DNA of 64,000 nt from Bradyrhizobium cytisi (GCF_008123515.1 NZ_VSSR01000034.1:62001-126000); one strand, 5' to 3'. Positions 34,125-42,845 are shown, counted from the first letter of the stretch. Program-made: numbers and translations. Notes: generated from the sequence alone by a model not told the origin.

Positions 34125-34191
34125 GATGAGGGATTCCGGCGTCGGTGCAGCAATGTAGGGAGCGGCACACGATTCTCATAGTGGACCTTTG

Positions 34192-35661
34192 TCACGCCCG
34201 CCGGCCCGCCTTGCTTTTGTTGCGCAAGGCCGCGCGCGCCTCCCGTGCGAGCCTTTCGGCGGAGGCGACGAGTTGTGGAACCGCGTGCCCGGAAAATCCC
34301 AGCACGAAGCCGGGAAGCGGCCGCGCCCGCGCATAAGTGTCGGCGAGCAGCCAGCCCTCTGCGCCTGCGGCCTGTTTCGCTTCGGCCGCAACCGCTGGCG
34401 CAACGGCCGGATCGAACTGCGCCACGAGGTGCAGGCCCTGCGACGGCACCGGGACCGACAGCGCGCCATCCGATGCCGCTTCGAGCGTTTCGGCCAGTGC
34501 ATCACGCGCCTCGCGGTAAAGCTTGCGCACGCGCTTGAGGTTTGCGGCAAACGCGCCGGAATTGAGCATATCGGCGACCGCGCCTTCCATCAGCGTTCCG
34601 GGAAAACGGTCGAGCGCGGCGCGCGCGGCCGTGACGTCGCCGATCAAGCGTTCGGGCAGGGCGCAATAGCCGATGCGCAGTCCCGGAAACAGCGTCTTGG
34701 CAAATGTGCCCATGTAGATCACGCGCTGGAGGTGATCGATGCCGGCGAGCGACTTCAGCGGCGCTCCGTCATAGCGGAACTCGCTGTCGTAATCGTCCTC
34801 GAACACGAAGGCGCCGGCCTGCTTCGCCCAGTCGAGCAGCTCCAGCCGCCGCGGCATCGACATCTGCACGCCGAGCGGAAACTGATGCGACGGCGTGACA
34901 TAGGCCGCGCGTGCGGAAGGCGCGCCCGTGCGGCCCCTCGCGATTTGCAGGCCATGGGCGTCGACGGGAATGGGCACAATGCGATAGCCGCATTGGGCGA
35001 TGGTCCGGCGCGCAATGGGATAGCCGGGGTCCTCGCACCAGACCTGATCGTCGGCCTTCAGGATCGTGCCGAGAGCGATGCGCAGCGTGTGCAGCGTTCC
35101 TGATGTGAGCATGATCTGGTCGGGATCGCAGCGCAGCCCCCGCGCTGAGAGCAGATGGTCCGCGATCGCGACGCGCAACTCGCGGCTGCCACGCGGATCG
35201 CCGTAATGCAGATGCTCGGCGCCGAAGGCGCGCATGCGTCGGCCAACGAAAGCGCGAAAACGCTGTACCGCGCGCTCGTCGATATGGGTGCAGCCGAGCG
35301 AGAGCGCGCCTTGCTTTGGCGCCTCGACAATCACCTTCGGCTTCTTCTGTATGGCCGCGCGCGCCGGAATGCGCGCGGCAACGAACGTGCCAGAGCCGAC
35401 GGTCGCTTGCGCGAACCCGTCGGCGATCAGGCGCTCGTAAGCCGTGACGACCGCGTTGCGCCGAAAGCCGGTTTGTTTGGCGAGCGTGCGCGACGGCGGC
35501 AGCGGCTCGCCAGGTTTGACAAGGCCAGAGACGATCATCTCGCACAGAGCCTGGTACAGCCGGTGCGCTGAGGAGGCGCCGGCGGTGATGTGCGGGCCAA
35601 TGAGATCGAGCGGCAGCTCGGCCTTGGCAGGGACGAGAGAATTGGTCGGAAGTTTTTGCAT
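34192..35661 (-). CDS. MocR/PdxR-type regulator: GntR helix-turn-helix fused to aminotransferase fold
   Basis: A 489-residue fusion. Residues about 28-95 form a GntR winged helix (LYQALCEMIVSGLVKPGEPL then RNAVVTAYERLIADGF). The rest is a fold-type I aminotransferase domain with FVFEDDYDSEFRYDG and the PLP lysine in YMGTFAKTLFPGLRIGY. MocR/PdxR proteins sense PLP or amino-acid aldimines and control vitamin B6 or amine genes. It is divergent from a PNPOx-like flavoprotein gene. The ATG at 35661 has no good ribosome site (TTG 35685 is the alternative), so the transcript may be leaderless. Confidence 0.88.
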   Translation of the reverse strand: MQKLPTNSLVPAKAELPLDLIGPHITAGASSAHRLYQALCEMIVSGLVKPGEPLPPSRTLAKQTGFRRNAVVTAYERLIADGFAQATVGSGTFVAARIPARAAIQKKPKVIVEAPKQGALSLGCTHIDERAVQRFRAFVGRRMRAFGAEHLHYGDPRGSRELRVAIADHLLSARGLRCDPDQIMLTSGTLHTLRIALGTILKADDQVWCEDPGYPIARRTIAQCGYRIVPIPVDAHGLQIARGRTGAPSARAAYVTPSHQFPLGVQMSMPRRLELLDWAKQAGAFVFEDDYDSEFRYDGAPLKSLAGIDHLQRVIYMGTFAKTLFPGLRIGYCALPERLIGDVTAARAALDRFPGTLMEGAVADMLNSGAFAANLKRVRKLYREARDALAETLEAASDGALSVPVPSQGLHLVAQFDPAVAPAVAAEAKQAAGAEGWLLADTYARARPLPGFVLGFSGHAVPQLVASAERLAREARAALRNKSKAGRRA

Positions 35662-35662
35662 G

Positions 35663-35722
35663 GAATTGGCACTATCGCAGACCAAATGCGCAGCTACAAC
35701 CGGTCTCGAATTCGTCCAATTC
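35663..35722. promoter_or_regulatory. Divergent promoter region with matching half-sites
   Basis: Between the MocR-type gene and the PNPOx-like gene, GAATTGG (35663-35669) and CCAATTC (35716-35722) are exact inverted half-sites with 46 bases between. Both promoters must lie in this 76-base space. Widely spaced repeats suit MocR dimers, so binding by the adjacent regulator is a reasonable inference. Confidence 0.4.
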
Positions 35723-35737
35723 TGATGAGGAGCGGCC

Positions 35738-36463
35738 GTGAGCCAGACCGAGAGCCAAGATTTCTATCCGACGTCAGCGCGCAATCAGGTGAAGCGCCGG
35801 CACGACCGCGGCTTTTACGATTACGAGACGGTTCATCGCATCCTCGACTCCTCGATGCTGTGCCATGTCTCCTACGTCATCGACGGTCAGCCCTATTGCA
35901 CGCCGACCTTCTTCTGGCGCGAGGGGATGAAGCTCTATTGGCACGGCTCGAGCGCGAGCCGCATGTTGCGCAACCAGACGAGGGGCGAGCGGGTGTGCCT
36001 GACGGTCGCCCATCTCGACAGCCTTGTGCTGGCGCGCTGCGGCTTCAATCATTCCGCCGACTACCGCGCGGTGATGGCGTTCGGCACAGCCTATCTCGTG
36101 ACCGACCCCGCAGAGAAAGAGCGCGCCGTGGTCGCGATGGTCGACCGCTTCTTTCCGGATCGCACCGCGAGCCTGCGGGCCAGCAACACCCAGGAGATCA
36201 AGGCGACCTCCTTCATCGCGATGGAGATCGAGGAAGCGTCCGCAAAGGTCCGCGCCAAGGGTGTCGCCGACGACGAAGAAGACTACGAATTACCGATCTA
36301 TGCCGAGCGCATTCCGGTCCACACCGTTCTCGGCGCGCCGGAGCCGTGCCCGCGGCTGCTCGACGGCGTGAGCCGGCCCGCGACGCTGAATGGCTATTCG
36401 GAAGGCCGCCTGCTCGAAGATGCATTGCGGGATGCTTATTTTGTGGAGTACCCGAACGGCTGA
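35738..36463 (+). CDS. Pyridoxamine 5'-phosphate oxidase-like flavoprotein
   Basis: A 241-residue FMN-binding split-barrel protein from GTG 35738 (RBS GAGGAGCGGCC). The domain is at about 30-175, with MLCHVSYVIDGQPYCTPTFF and KLYWHGSSASRMLRN resembling the FMN-binding strands and ARCGFNHSADYRAVMAFG a conserved core. The layout fits the PF12900-type PNPOx-like group rather than the catalytic PdxH. The divergent MocR/PdxR regulator implies a link to vitamin B6 or amine metabolism. Substrate unknown. Confidence 0.85.
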   Translation: MSQTESQDFYPTSARNQVKRRHDRGFYDYETVHRILDSSMLCHVSYVIDGQPYCTPTFFWREGMKLYWHGSSASRMLRNQTRGERVCLTVAHLDSLVLARCGFNHSADYRAVMAFGTAYLVTDPAEKERAVVAMVDRFFPDRTASLRASNTQEIKATSFIAMEIEEASAKVRAKGVADDEEDYELPIYAERIPVHTVLGAPEPCPRLLDGVSRPATLNGYSEGRLLEDALRDAYFVEYPNG

Positions 36464-36515
36464 AATCGGCTAGCTTGCGTGCACCGTTGACCAACTAGAT
36501 GCCCGGAGTTGCCTG

Positions 36516-37793
36516 ATGAACGCCGAAACGCAGCAGAGGATTCTTGACGCCATCGATGCCGGCTTCGAAGCCCAGCTTGCGACCACACGCGATTTCGTTG
36601 CGATCCCTTCGACCCGCGGGGCGGAGGGACCGTGCCAGGACATGATCGGCGACCTCCTGCGCGAGCGGGGCTACGAGGTCGACGACTGGCACATCAACGT
36701 CGATGATCTCAAGGATCTGCGCGGCTTCGGGCCGATCGAGCATGATTTCTCCAAGGCACGCTCGGTGGTCGGCACCTATCGTCCGAACACCGAGGCCGGC
36801 AAATCGCTGATCCTCCAGGGGCATTGCGACGTGGTGCCCGCGGGGCCGCTGGAATTGTGGGACACACCGCCGTTCGCGCCTGTCATCAAGGACGGCAAGA
36901 TGTTCGGCCGCGGCGCCTGCGACATGAAGTCGGGTACCATCGGCGCGCTCTATTCGCTGGACGCGATCAAGGCGGCCGGCTTCAAGCCGACCGCGCGGAT
37001 TCACTTTCAGTCGGTGATCGAAGAGGAGAGCACCGGCGTCGGCGCACTTTCGACGCTTCAGCGCGGCTACCGGGCCGATGCCTGCTTCATCCCCGAGCCC
37101 ACCGCCGGCAAGATGGTACGCTCGCAGGTCGGCGTGATCTGGTTTCGCCTGCGCGTGAAGGGCCATCCGACCCATGTCGCCTTTGCCGGCTCCGGCTCCA
37201 ATGCGATCATGGCGGCTTATCACCTCGTCCATGCGCTACAGAAGCTCGAGATCGAGTGGAACGAGCGCGCCAAGGCCGATCGTCACTTCAATACGCTCAG
37301 CCATCCCATCAACTTCAACCCCGGCATCATCAAGGGCGGCGATTGGGCCTCCAGCGTGCCGGCCTGGTGCGACGTCGATTGCCGTATCGCCATCCTGCCG
37401 GGTTGGTCGGTCGCCGATCACCAGAAGGAGATCATGGCCTGCGTTGCCGCTGCCTCGCGCAACCACCGCTTCCTCGCCAACAATCCGCCGGAGGTCGAAT
37501 GGTCGGGCTTCCTGTCGGAAGGCTATGAGTTGACCGATTCCGCGGCACCGGAAGCCGCGTTCGGCACAGCTTTTAACAAGGTCTATGGCGGCGCGGTCGA
37601 AGATCTCGTCTTCACCGCGCTCACTGATACCCGTTTCTACGGCCTCAACTACGGCATCCCCAGCCTGTGCTTTGGCGCCAGCGGCGGGGAGATGCACGGC
37701 TTCAACGAATATGTTGATCTGGACTCGCTGAAGAAGACCACCAAGGCGATGGCGCTGTTCATCGCGGAGTGGTGCGGGGTGGAGAAGGCGTAA
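36516..37793 (+). CDS. ArgE/DapE family M20 metallopeptidase
   Basis: A 425-residue dinuclear zinc amidohydrolase of the M20 family. Metal ligands and the catalytic Asp appear in order: LQGHCDVVPAGP (about residues 105-116), RGACDMKSGT (about 131-140), EESTGVGA and FIPEP. A central dimerisation insert (GHPTHVAFAGSGSNA) follows. Such enzymes remove acyl groups from amino-acid derivatives (acetylornithine, succinyl-DAP, peptides). It is slightly long for ArgE, and the neighbouring kynurenine genes do not define the substrate. ATG 36516 follows CCCGGAGTTGCCTG. An inverted-repeat element follows the stop. Confidence 0.88.
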   Translation: MNAETQQRILDAIDAGFEAQLATTRDFVAIPSTRGAEGPCQDMIGDLLRERGYEVDDWHINVDDLKDLRGFGPIEHDFSKARSVVGTYRPNTEAGKSLILQGHCDVVPAGPLELWDTPPFAPVIKDGKMFGRGACDMKSGTIGALYSLDAIKAAGFKPTARIHFQSVIEEESTGVGALSTLQRGYRADACFIPEPTAGKMVRSQVGVIWFRLRVKGHPTHVAFAGSGSNAIMAAYHLVHALQKLEIEWNERAKADRHFNTLSHPINFNPGIIKGGDWASSVPAWCDVDCRIAILPGWSVADHQKEIMACVAAASRNHRFLANNPPEVEWSGFLSEGYELTDSAAPEAAFGTAFNKVYGGAVEDLVFTALTDTRFYGLNYGIPSLCFGASGGEMHGFNEYVDLDSLKKTTKAMALFIAEWCGVEKA

Positions 37794-37806
37794 GCCTCTC
37801 TCCTTT

Positions 37807-37891
37807 GTCATTGCGAGGAGCTCTTGCGACGAAGCAATCCAGACTGCCGCCCCGGAGGTAGACTGGATTGCTTCGCTTCGCTCGCAATGAC
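37807..37891. repeat. Interspersed inverted-repeat element, family A copy 3
   Basis: An 85-base copy with arms GTCATTGCGAG and CTCGCAATGAC and the inner pair CAATCCAGACT and AGACTGGATTG. It separates the M20 peptidase gene from kynB. Confidence 0.88.
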
Positions 37892-38030
37892 GCAGTGAGT
37901 CGCCGGGGGCGCCGGCCTGCCCAATCCGGGGGCTCATCCAAATCCTTTAAGCTTAAAAGAAAGACTAGGATGCCGGCCCGACCGGTGGCAGACTGGCGCT
38001 GGGTTCGCTGGGCGGGTCCTCGGAGTCACG

Positions 38031-38840
38031 ATGCGCGATTGGGATGACGCTTACGCCAATTCGGCCCATATCCCGGGCTCGGATAAGATGCCGGCGCAAT
38101 GGGCGGAGCGGGCGGCGGCTTATCGCGCCGCGCTGAAGGGTTTTCGTCCCGACGTCGCCTACGGCTCCGGTGAGCGCCAGCGTTTTGACCTGGTCCTGCC
38201 CGACGGCGACAGCAGGGGTCTCGTCGTGTTCGTGCATGGCGGTTACTGGATGCGCTTCGATAAGTCGACCTGGACTGATCTCGCCGAAGGTGCGCGCCAC
38301 CATGGCTGGGCGGTAGCACTGCCGAGCTACACGCTGACGCCGGCCGCGCGCATCTCCGGCATCACCGCCGAAATCACCGCCGCGATAGCGACAGCGGCCT
38401 CGCTCGTCGCGGGGCCGATCCGGCTGGCGGGCCACTCCGCCGGCGGGCATCTCGTGACGCGCATGCTCTGCGACGACAGCCGGCTTGAGCCCGCCGTCTT
38501 CAACCGCATCGCCGGCACGCTCTCGATCAGCGGCCTGCACGATCTGCGGCCGCTGCTCAAGACCAGGATGAACGAGACACTTCGCATGACCATGGAGGAG
38601 GCGACGCGCGAAAGCGCGGCGCTGCATCTGCCACGCGGACATTCGCCTCTGACCGCCTGGGTCGGCGGCAGTGAGCGGCCCGAGTTCATCCGCCAGTCCG
38701 ACTTGTTCGCCAACGTCTGGACCGGCTTTGACGTGCCGACGCGTCTCGTCGTCGATCCCGGGCTCAACCATTTTACCGTGATCGATGCGCTTAGGGATCC
38801 GTCGTCGCCGATCACCGCGCGCCTGATCGGCCTCGACTGA
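38031..38840 (+). CDS. kynB: Alpha/beta hydrolase, probable kynurenine formamidase
   Basis: A 269-residue alpha/beta-hydrolase with the oxyanion HGGYW (69-73) and nucleophile elbow GHSAGGH (S136), and a late Asp/His pair (VVDPGLNHFTV). The H-G-G-Y-W motif is typical of the kynurenine formamidase group, and kynA and kynU follow at 37 and 10 bases. It hydrolyses N-formylkynurenine to kynurenine and formate. The alpha/beta type differs from the metal-dependent KynB of other bacteria, so the symbol reflects role, not homology. ATG 38031 is preceded by GGAG seven bases away. Confidence 0.85.
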   Translation: MRDWDDAYANSAHIPGSDKMPAQWAERAAAYRAALKGFRPDVAYGSGERQRFDLVLPDGDSRGLVVFVHGGYWMRFDKSTWTDLAEGARHHGWAVALPSYTLTPAARISGITAEITAAIATAASLVAGPIRLAGHSAGGHLVTRMLCDDSRLEPAVFNRIAGTLSISGLHDLRPLLKTRMNETLRMTMEEATRESAALHLPRGHSPLTAWVGGSERPEFIRQSDLFANVWTGFDVPTRLVVDPGLNHFTVIDALRDPSSPITARLIGLD

Positions 38841-38877
38841 CGGGGCGCAAAGGGATGATCGATCGAGAGGGCCTGCC

Positions 38878-39717
38878 ATGACGTCCAGCGATTACGATCC
38901 TTCAAGCGAAGGCGCCGAGACCGAATTCGCCCGACGCATGTCCTATGGCGACTATCTGGCGCTGGATGCGATCCTCGGTGCACAGCATCCGCTCTCCGAA
39001 GCGCATGACGAGATGCTGTTCATCATCCAGCATCAGACCACGGAGCTGTGGATGCGCCTTGCCATCCACGAACTCAGCGCCGCACGCCGCGCCATCGCCA
39101 AAGACGAGGTGCAGCCCGCGATGAAGATGCTGGCGCGGATGTCGCGCATCTTCGAGCAGCTCAACGGCGCTTGGGACGTGCTGCGCACGATGACACCGAG
39201 CGAATACACGCGCTTTCGCTCGCAGCTCGGGCAATCATCAGGTTTCCAGTCGCGGCAGTACCGGCTGATCGAATATCTGCTTGGCAACCGCAACCACCCC
39301 ATGCTCAAGCCGCACGCGCACGATGCCGAGACGACGAAGCTGCTCGAGGACGAGCTTGCGACGCCGAGCCTCTATGACGAGGTGCTGCGGCTCGCCGATC
39401 GCAACGGGCTCAAGATGCCGGCCGCTGTGCTCTCGCGCGACGTCCGCGAGACCCACAGCTTCAACGAGGGCGTGCTGCAGGCCTGGCGTATCGTCTACGA
39501 GGCGCCGGAGACGCACTGGATGCTTTACGAGCTCGCCGAGAAGATGGTTGATTTCGAGGACTATTTTCGCCGCTGGCGGTTCAACCATGTGACGACGGTC
39601 GAGCGGGTCATCGGCTTCAAGCGTGGCACCGGCGGCACCGGCGGCGTCAGCTATCTCAAGCGCATGCTGGAGGTCGAGCTATTTCCCGAGCTCTGGCGCG
39701 TGCGCACCATTTTGTAG
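38878..39717 (+). CDS. kynA: Tryptophan 2,3-dioxygenase
   Basis: The haem enzyme that opens the indole ring of L-tryptophan to N-formylkynurenine, the first step of the pathway. At 279 residues it has the family's standard size. Motifs: MSYGDYLALDAILGAQHPLS, HDEMLFIIQHQTTELW with its His, SGFQSRQYRLIEYLLGNRN and the C-terminal KRGTGGTGGVSYLKRM loop that binds substrate and haem. It lies between kynB and kynU in one rightward operon. ATG 38878 follows GAGGGCCTGCC. Confidence 0.97.
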   Translation: MTSSDYDPSSEGAETEFARRMSYGDYLALDAILGAQHPLSEAHDEMLFIIQHQTTELWMRLAIHELSAARRAIAKDEVQPAMKMLARMSRIFEQLNGAWDVLRTMTPSEYTRFRSQLGQSSGFQSRQYRLIEYLLGNRNHPMLKPHAHDAETTKLLEDELATPSLYDEVLRLADRNGLKMPAAVLSRDVRETHSFNEGVLQAWRIVYEAPETHWMLYELAEKMVDFEDYFRRWRFNHVTTVERVIGFKRGTGGTGGVSYLKRMLEVELFPELWRVRTIL

Positions 39718-39727
39718 AGATGTGTCC

Positions 39728-40930
39728 ATGACCAGGCTTCGCGTCTACGACGACACCAAGGCGCTCTTTCATCTCCCTGACGGCGTGATCTATCTCGACG
39801 GCAATTCGCTCGGTGCATTGCCGCTTGGCGTCGCCGAGCGCGTCAACCGCGTCATTATGGCGGAGTGGGGCAACGAGTTGATCCGCGCCTGGAACAGCGC
39901 CGGTTGGTATGCGCAGCCGCGCCACGTTGGCGACCGCATCGCGCGGCTGATCGGCGCGAAGGCGGGGTCGGTCATGGTCGGCGACACGCTGTCGCTCAAA
40001 GTCTATCAAGCGCTCGCCGCCGCGCTCGACATGAATGCATCGCGCAAGGGCGTCCTGTCGGACACCGGCAATTTCCCGACCGATCTTTACATGGCCGAAG
40101 GCCTGATCGCGACGCTCGGGCGAGGCCATCAATTGCGTCTGGTGGCGCCCGAGGAGGTCGAGGCCGCGCTGTCGGAAGAGATTGCGGTGCTGTACATCAC
40201 CGAGGTCGACTACCGCACCGGCCGCCGTCACGACATGGCGAAGCTGACCGCAAAGGCGCATGAGCTTGGCATCGTCACGGTCTGGGATCTCGCCCACTCG
40301 GCCGGCGCACTGCCGGTCGATCTCGCCGGCTGTGGTGCCGATTTTGCGGCCGGCTGCACCTACAAATATATCAATGCCGGCCCGGGCGCGCCGGCTTTCC
40401 TCTATGTCGCCCCGCGTCACGCCGACAGCGCACGCACCGCACTGTCCGGCTGGATGGGGCACGCAAAGCCCTTCGCATTTGAGCTTGGCTATGCTGCCGC
40501 GGGCGGCGTCGAGCGCATGCGTGTCGGCACGCCGCCCGTGCTGGCGATGGCGGCGCTGGAGGCTTCGCTCGATATCTGGGATCGGATTGACGTCGAGGAG
40601 GTCCGCGCCCGCTCGCTGGCGCTCGGCGATCTGTTGATCGCTGAGGTCGAACGCCGCTGCCCCCCCTTGAAGCTGGTCACGCCGCGTGCGCACGAGTGCC
40701 GCGGCTCGCAAGTCTCGTTCGCCTTCGAGGGCGGCTACGCCGCCATGCAGGCCCTGATCGCCCGCGGCCTCATCGGCGATTTCCGCGCGCCTGACATCAT
40801 GCGGTTCGGGATCACGCCGCTGTATATCGGCGAGGCGGAAGTCATGAAGGCGGCCGAGATCATCGAGGACGTAATCGCAGGCGAGGTGTGGCGGCGGCCG
40901 GAGTATCAGGTCGTCAATGCGGTAACGTGA
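39728..40930 (+). CDS. kynU: Kynureninase
   Basis: A PLP enzyme that splits kynurenine to anthranilate and L-alanine. The start is ATG 39728, ten bases after kynA, not the in-frame ORF start at 39623 inside kynA. The 400-residue protein has fold-type I features: IYLDGNSLGALP, GDTLSLKVYQALAAAL, the DLAHSAGALP active-site Asp and the PLP lysine in TYKYINAGPGAPAF. This last gene completes tryptophan-to-anthranilate, which could feed anthranilate catabolism or quinolone-type products; no such gene is nearby. Confidence 0.97.
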   Translation: MTRLRVYDDTKALFHLPDGVIYLDGNSLGALPLGVAERVNRVIMAEWGNELIRAWNSAGWYAQPRHVGDRIARLIGAKAGSVMVGDTLSLKVYQALAAALDMNASRKGVLSDTGNFPTDLYMAEGLIATLGRGHQLRLVAPEEVEAALSEEIAVLYITEVDYRTGRRHDMAKLTAKAHELGIVTVWDLAHSAGALPVDLAGCGADFAAGCTYKYINAGPGAPAFLYVAPRHADSARTALSGWMGHAKPFAFELGYAAAGGVERMRVGTPPVLAMAALEASLDIWDRIDVEEVRARSLALGDLLIAEVERRCPPLKLVTPRAHECRGSQVSFAFEGGYAAMQALIARGLIGDFRAPDIMRFGITPLYIGEAEVMKAAEIIEDVIAGEVWRRPEYQVVNAVT

Positions 40931-40950
40931 GGGACGAATGCTGCCTCAAC

Positions 40951-40988
40951 CGTCATTGCGAGCGCAGCGCGCTACGCTCGCAATGACG
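40951..40988. repeat. Interspersed inverted-repeat element, family A, shortened copy
   Basis: A 38-base copy with arms CGTCATTGCGAGC and GCTCGCAATGACG and no CAATCCAGA-type inner arms, as if the centre had been deleted. It follows kynU directly. Confidence 0.82.
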
Positions 40989-41153
40989 GATGATGGAGCT
41001 GCGCTCGCCCCACAACGCCATCACGATCGCATCGAGCCGGTCGGTCAACGCCGCCGGTCCCGGTTGCAGGATGATCGGCGACAAAACCATATGAGCAAGT
41101 GCCTCGGCCGTGTCACGATAACCATTACCTCGGGCGTCATTGCTTTGCCGCAC
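40972..41153 (-). pseudogene. Possible remnant of a TetR-type regulator C-terminus
   Basis: From 41153 leftward the ORF reads RDTAEALAHMVLSPIILQPG then PAALTDRLDAIVMALWGERS. This resembles the C-terminal helix pair of TetR-family regulators (A-x-x-x-x-x-P-I-x-x, then D-R-x-D-x-I-V-x-x-L-W). No N-terminal helix-turn-helix is present upstream, and the 3' end runs into the family A repeat. It looks like an eroded gene rather than an independent one. The rest of this gap (41154-41197) holds the thioesterase leader. Confidence 0.35.
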
Positions 41154-41197
41154 TGTGCATTTCAGCTTGAGAACAGAACGAATTGGGAGGAGATCCG

Positions 41198-41596
41198 ATG
41201 ACGCCGCTTGAGAAAGTTAAAGCGATGAAGATGCCGTTTGCCGAGCTCAAGGGCGTCGAGTTCGTCGAAGCGGAGAAGGATCGCGTGGTGGCACGGATGA
41301 TTGTCAGGCCCGATCTCTGTACCCTGCATCACACCGTCCACGGCGGCGCGGTGATGGCGTTCGCCGATTCCGTCGGCGCAGCCGCAACCGTGATCAACCT
41401 GCCGGAGGACGCAAAGGGCACGACCACCCTGGAGAGCAAGACCAATTTCATCGGCGGGGCGAAGGAGGGAACCACGGTCGTCGCCATTGCCACGCCGGTC
41501 CATAGGGGCCGGCGGACCCAGGTCTGGACCACTCGGCTGGAGACCGGGGATGGCAAGCTGATCGCTATCGTGACCCAGACCCAGCTGGTCCTGTAA
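41198..41596 (+). CDS. PaaI-type hotdog-fold thioesterase
   Basis: A 132-residue single hotdog domain from ATG 41198, with GGGAGGAGA seven bases upstream (an in-frame TTG at 41183 is unlikely). The core HHTVHGGAVMAFADSVGAAAT (about residues 46-66) has the H-G-G-x-x-x-x-x-x-D pattern of the PaaI/YbgC-type acyl-CoA thioesterases. It probably hydrolyses a CoA thioester of an aromatic or medium-chain acyl group. Single gene between kynU and the GNAT gene; no substrate-specific motif is visible. Confidence 0.9.
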   Translation: MTPLEKVKAMKMPFAELKGVEFVEAEKDRVVARMIVRPDLCTLHHTVHGGAVMAFADSVGAAATVINLPEDAKGTTTLESKTNFIGGAKEGTTVVAIATPVHRGRRTQVWTTRLETGDGKLIAIVTQTQLVL

Positions 41597-41749
41597 AAAC
41601 TACGGAGGCTTGATTTTGTTAACGAATTAGTCGTTCTCGCTGCCTCAAACTTGAGCAGGTTCCCGTCTTGAAAAATTTGCTGCGACGCACAATATTGGAG
41701 GCCTAGGGATTCGAACGCCTCCTCGAGGGACACCAAGAGGAGTTTTGAC

Positions 41750-42355
41750 GTGGTACTTGAAGACACCGTCCGCACCGCTCCGCGCTATGTGCGGACCCTG
41801 ATCCAGCAGGAAGAATTGCCGCTGTTGCGCGATCACCTGCTCAGGCTCGATGCCGAAAGCCGGCATGATCGCTTTAACGGTTTTCTCGACGACAGCTTCA
41901 TCGAGCGTTACGCCGCCCGCTGCGCCGAGGATGGCACCGTGATCGTCGCCTATATCGTCGATGGCGTGGTTCGTGGTGCGGCCGAGCTGCATCCGCCGGA
42001 GGGCGATTCGTTGCCTGAGGTCGCCTTCAGCGTGGAAGCCTCCGCCCGCCGCCAGAATGTCGGCACCGTGCTGTTCAGCCGCCTGATCGCGGAAGCGCGC
42101 TGGAAGGGCTACAAGAGCCTGCGCATCACCACGGGAGCGGAGAATCACGCCATGCGGGCGCTCGCCAAGAAGTTCGGTGCGCATCTGCAGTTCCGACATG
42201 GTGAGTCCACAGGCACGATCGATCTTGGCAAGACGCCCGAGGCCGAGCTCGCTGAGCTCGCAGCGGCGCCGTTCAAGGCCGGCCGCGCGATTCTCAACTT
42301 CAACTCGACCTGCTGGAAGCTGATCTCCAGCATGTACGGCAATCGCGCAGCCTGA
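41750..42355 (+). CDS. GNAT family N-acetyltransferase
   Basis: A 201-residue protein from GTG 41750 with AAGAGGAG six bases upstream. The acetyl-CoA-binding strand and loop are VAFSVEASARRQNVGTVLFS (a Q/R-x-x-G-x-G/A variant, RRQNVGT, about residues 99-105). An LRITTGAENHAMRALAKKFG helix completes the fold. The N-terminal half (HLLRLDAESRHDRFNGFLDD) is typical of a GNAT group common in Rhizobiales. Substrate unknown. A strong terminator follows. Confidence 0.87.
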   Translation: MVLEDTVRTAPRYVRTLIQQEELPLLRDHLLRLDAESRHDRFNGFLDDSFIERYAARCAEDGTVIVAYIVDGVVRGAAELHPPEGDSLPEVAFSVEASARRQNVGTVLFSRLIAEARWKGYKSLRITTGAENHAMRALAKKFGAHLQFRHGESTGTIDLGKTPEAELAELAAAPFKAGRAILNFNSTCWKLISSMYGNRAA

Positions 42356-42392
42356 AATCAAGAGACCTGAAATTCAAAGGCCTGAATCAAAA

Positions 42393-42423
42393 AGCGGACC
42401 GGCAAGGCCGGTCCGCTGTTTTA
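42393..42423. terminator. Intrinsic terminator after the GNAT gene
   Basis: A perfect 11-base stem (AGCGGACCGGC at 42393-42403, complement at 42407-42417, loop AAG), followed by GTTTTA on the plus strand and preceded by CAAAA (so T-rich on the minus strand). It can end both the rightward GNAT gene and the leftward 101-aa gene. Confidence 0.9.
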
Positions 42424-42444
42424 TTGGAGCCAAGGAATGAGCGC

Positions 42445-42750
42445 TCAGGTGCCGGTGCGCTTGTCGTTGCCGAAGCGACGGATGACACGGCGTTCGACCA
42501 CCACGGAGCGCTGCGCACCCTGCTCGCCGGCGATCACGCGCGTCGCAGTGATGCGGCTGTTGGTGCGCGCCTGCTTCTTGACCTCGGCCTGAACGGTTTC
42601 GAGCGGCATGCCCATCAGCGCTGCGGCGATCTCGGCCTGCTGCTCCTGGTCGTCGGTGATGCCGATGGCGGCGAAGATCGCCTCGTCCAGGGTGGGCGGA
42701 TCGTGGCGCACGCGCCGCGTGCCATATTTGGTATTCCAGTCTGCGTTCAT
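42445..42750 (-). CDS. Hypothetical protein (101 aa)
   Basis: A 101-residue hydrophilic protein beginning MNADWNTKYGTRRVRHDPPT, with a helical middle (LDEAIFAAIGITDDQEQQAE and IAAALMGMPLETVQAEVKKQ) and a basic tail (SVVVERRVIRRFGNDKRTGT). There is no signal peptide or membrane segment. The basic tail could bind nucleic acid, but that is speculative. The ORF is flanked by a terminator on one side and a promoter-like gap on the other. I do not recognise a family. Confidence 0.7.
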   Translation of the reverse strand: MNADWNTKYGTRRVRHDPPTLDEAIFAAIGITDDQEQQAEIAAALMGMPLETVQAEVKKQARTNSRITATRVIAGEQGAQRSVVVERRVIRRFGNDKRTGT

Positions 42751-42845
42751 AACGGCCTCGTTTTGATGCCGGGATACCTAGTGCCTGAGATGCTGCATTG
42801 CAATATGAAATCGGTGTGGCATCTCAGCTATGCACCGGTCGGATG

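Noticed and set aside
41698..41722. tRNA T-loop-like GTTCGAATCCC on the minus strand
   Set aside because: The flanking bases do not form a five-base T stem, and there is no anticodon arm or acceptor stem. It is a short GGAGGC/GCCTCC hairpin.
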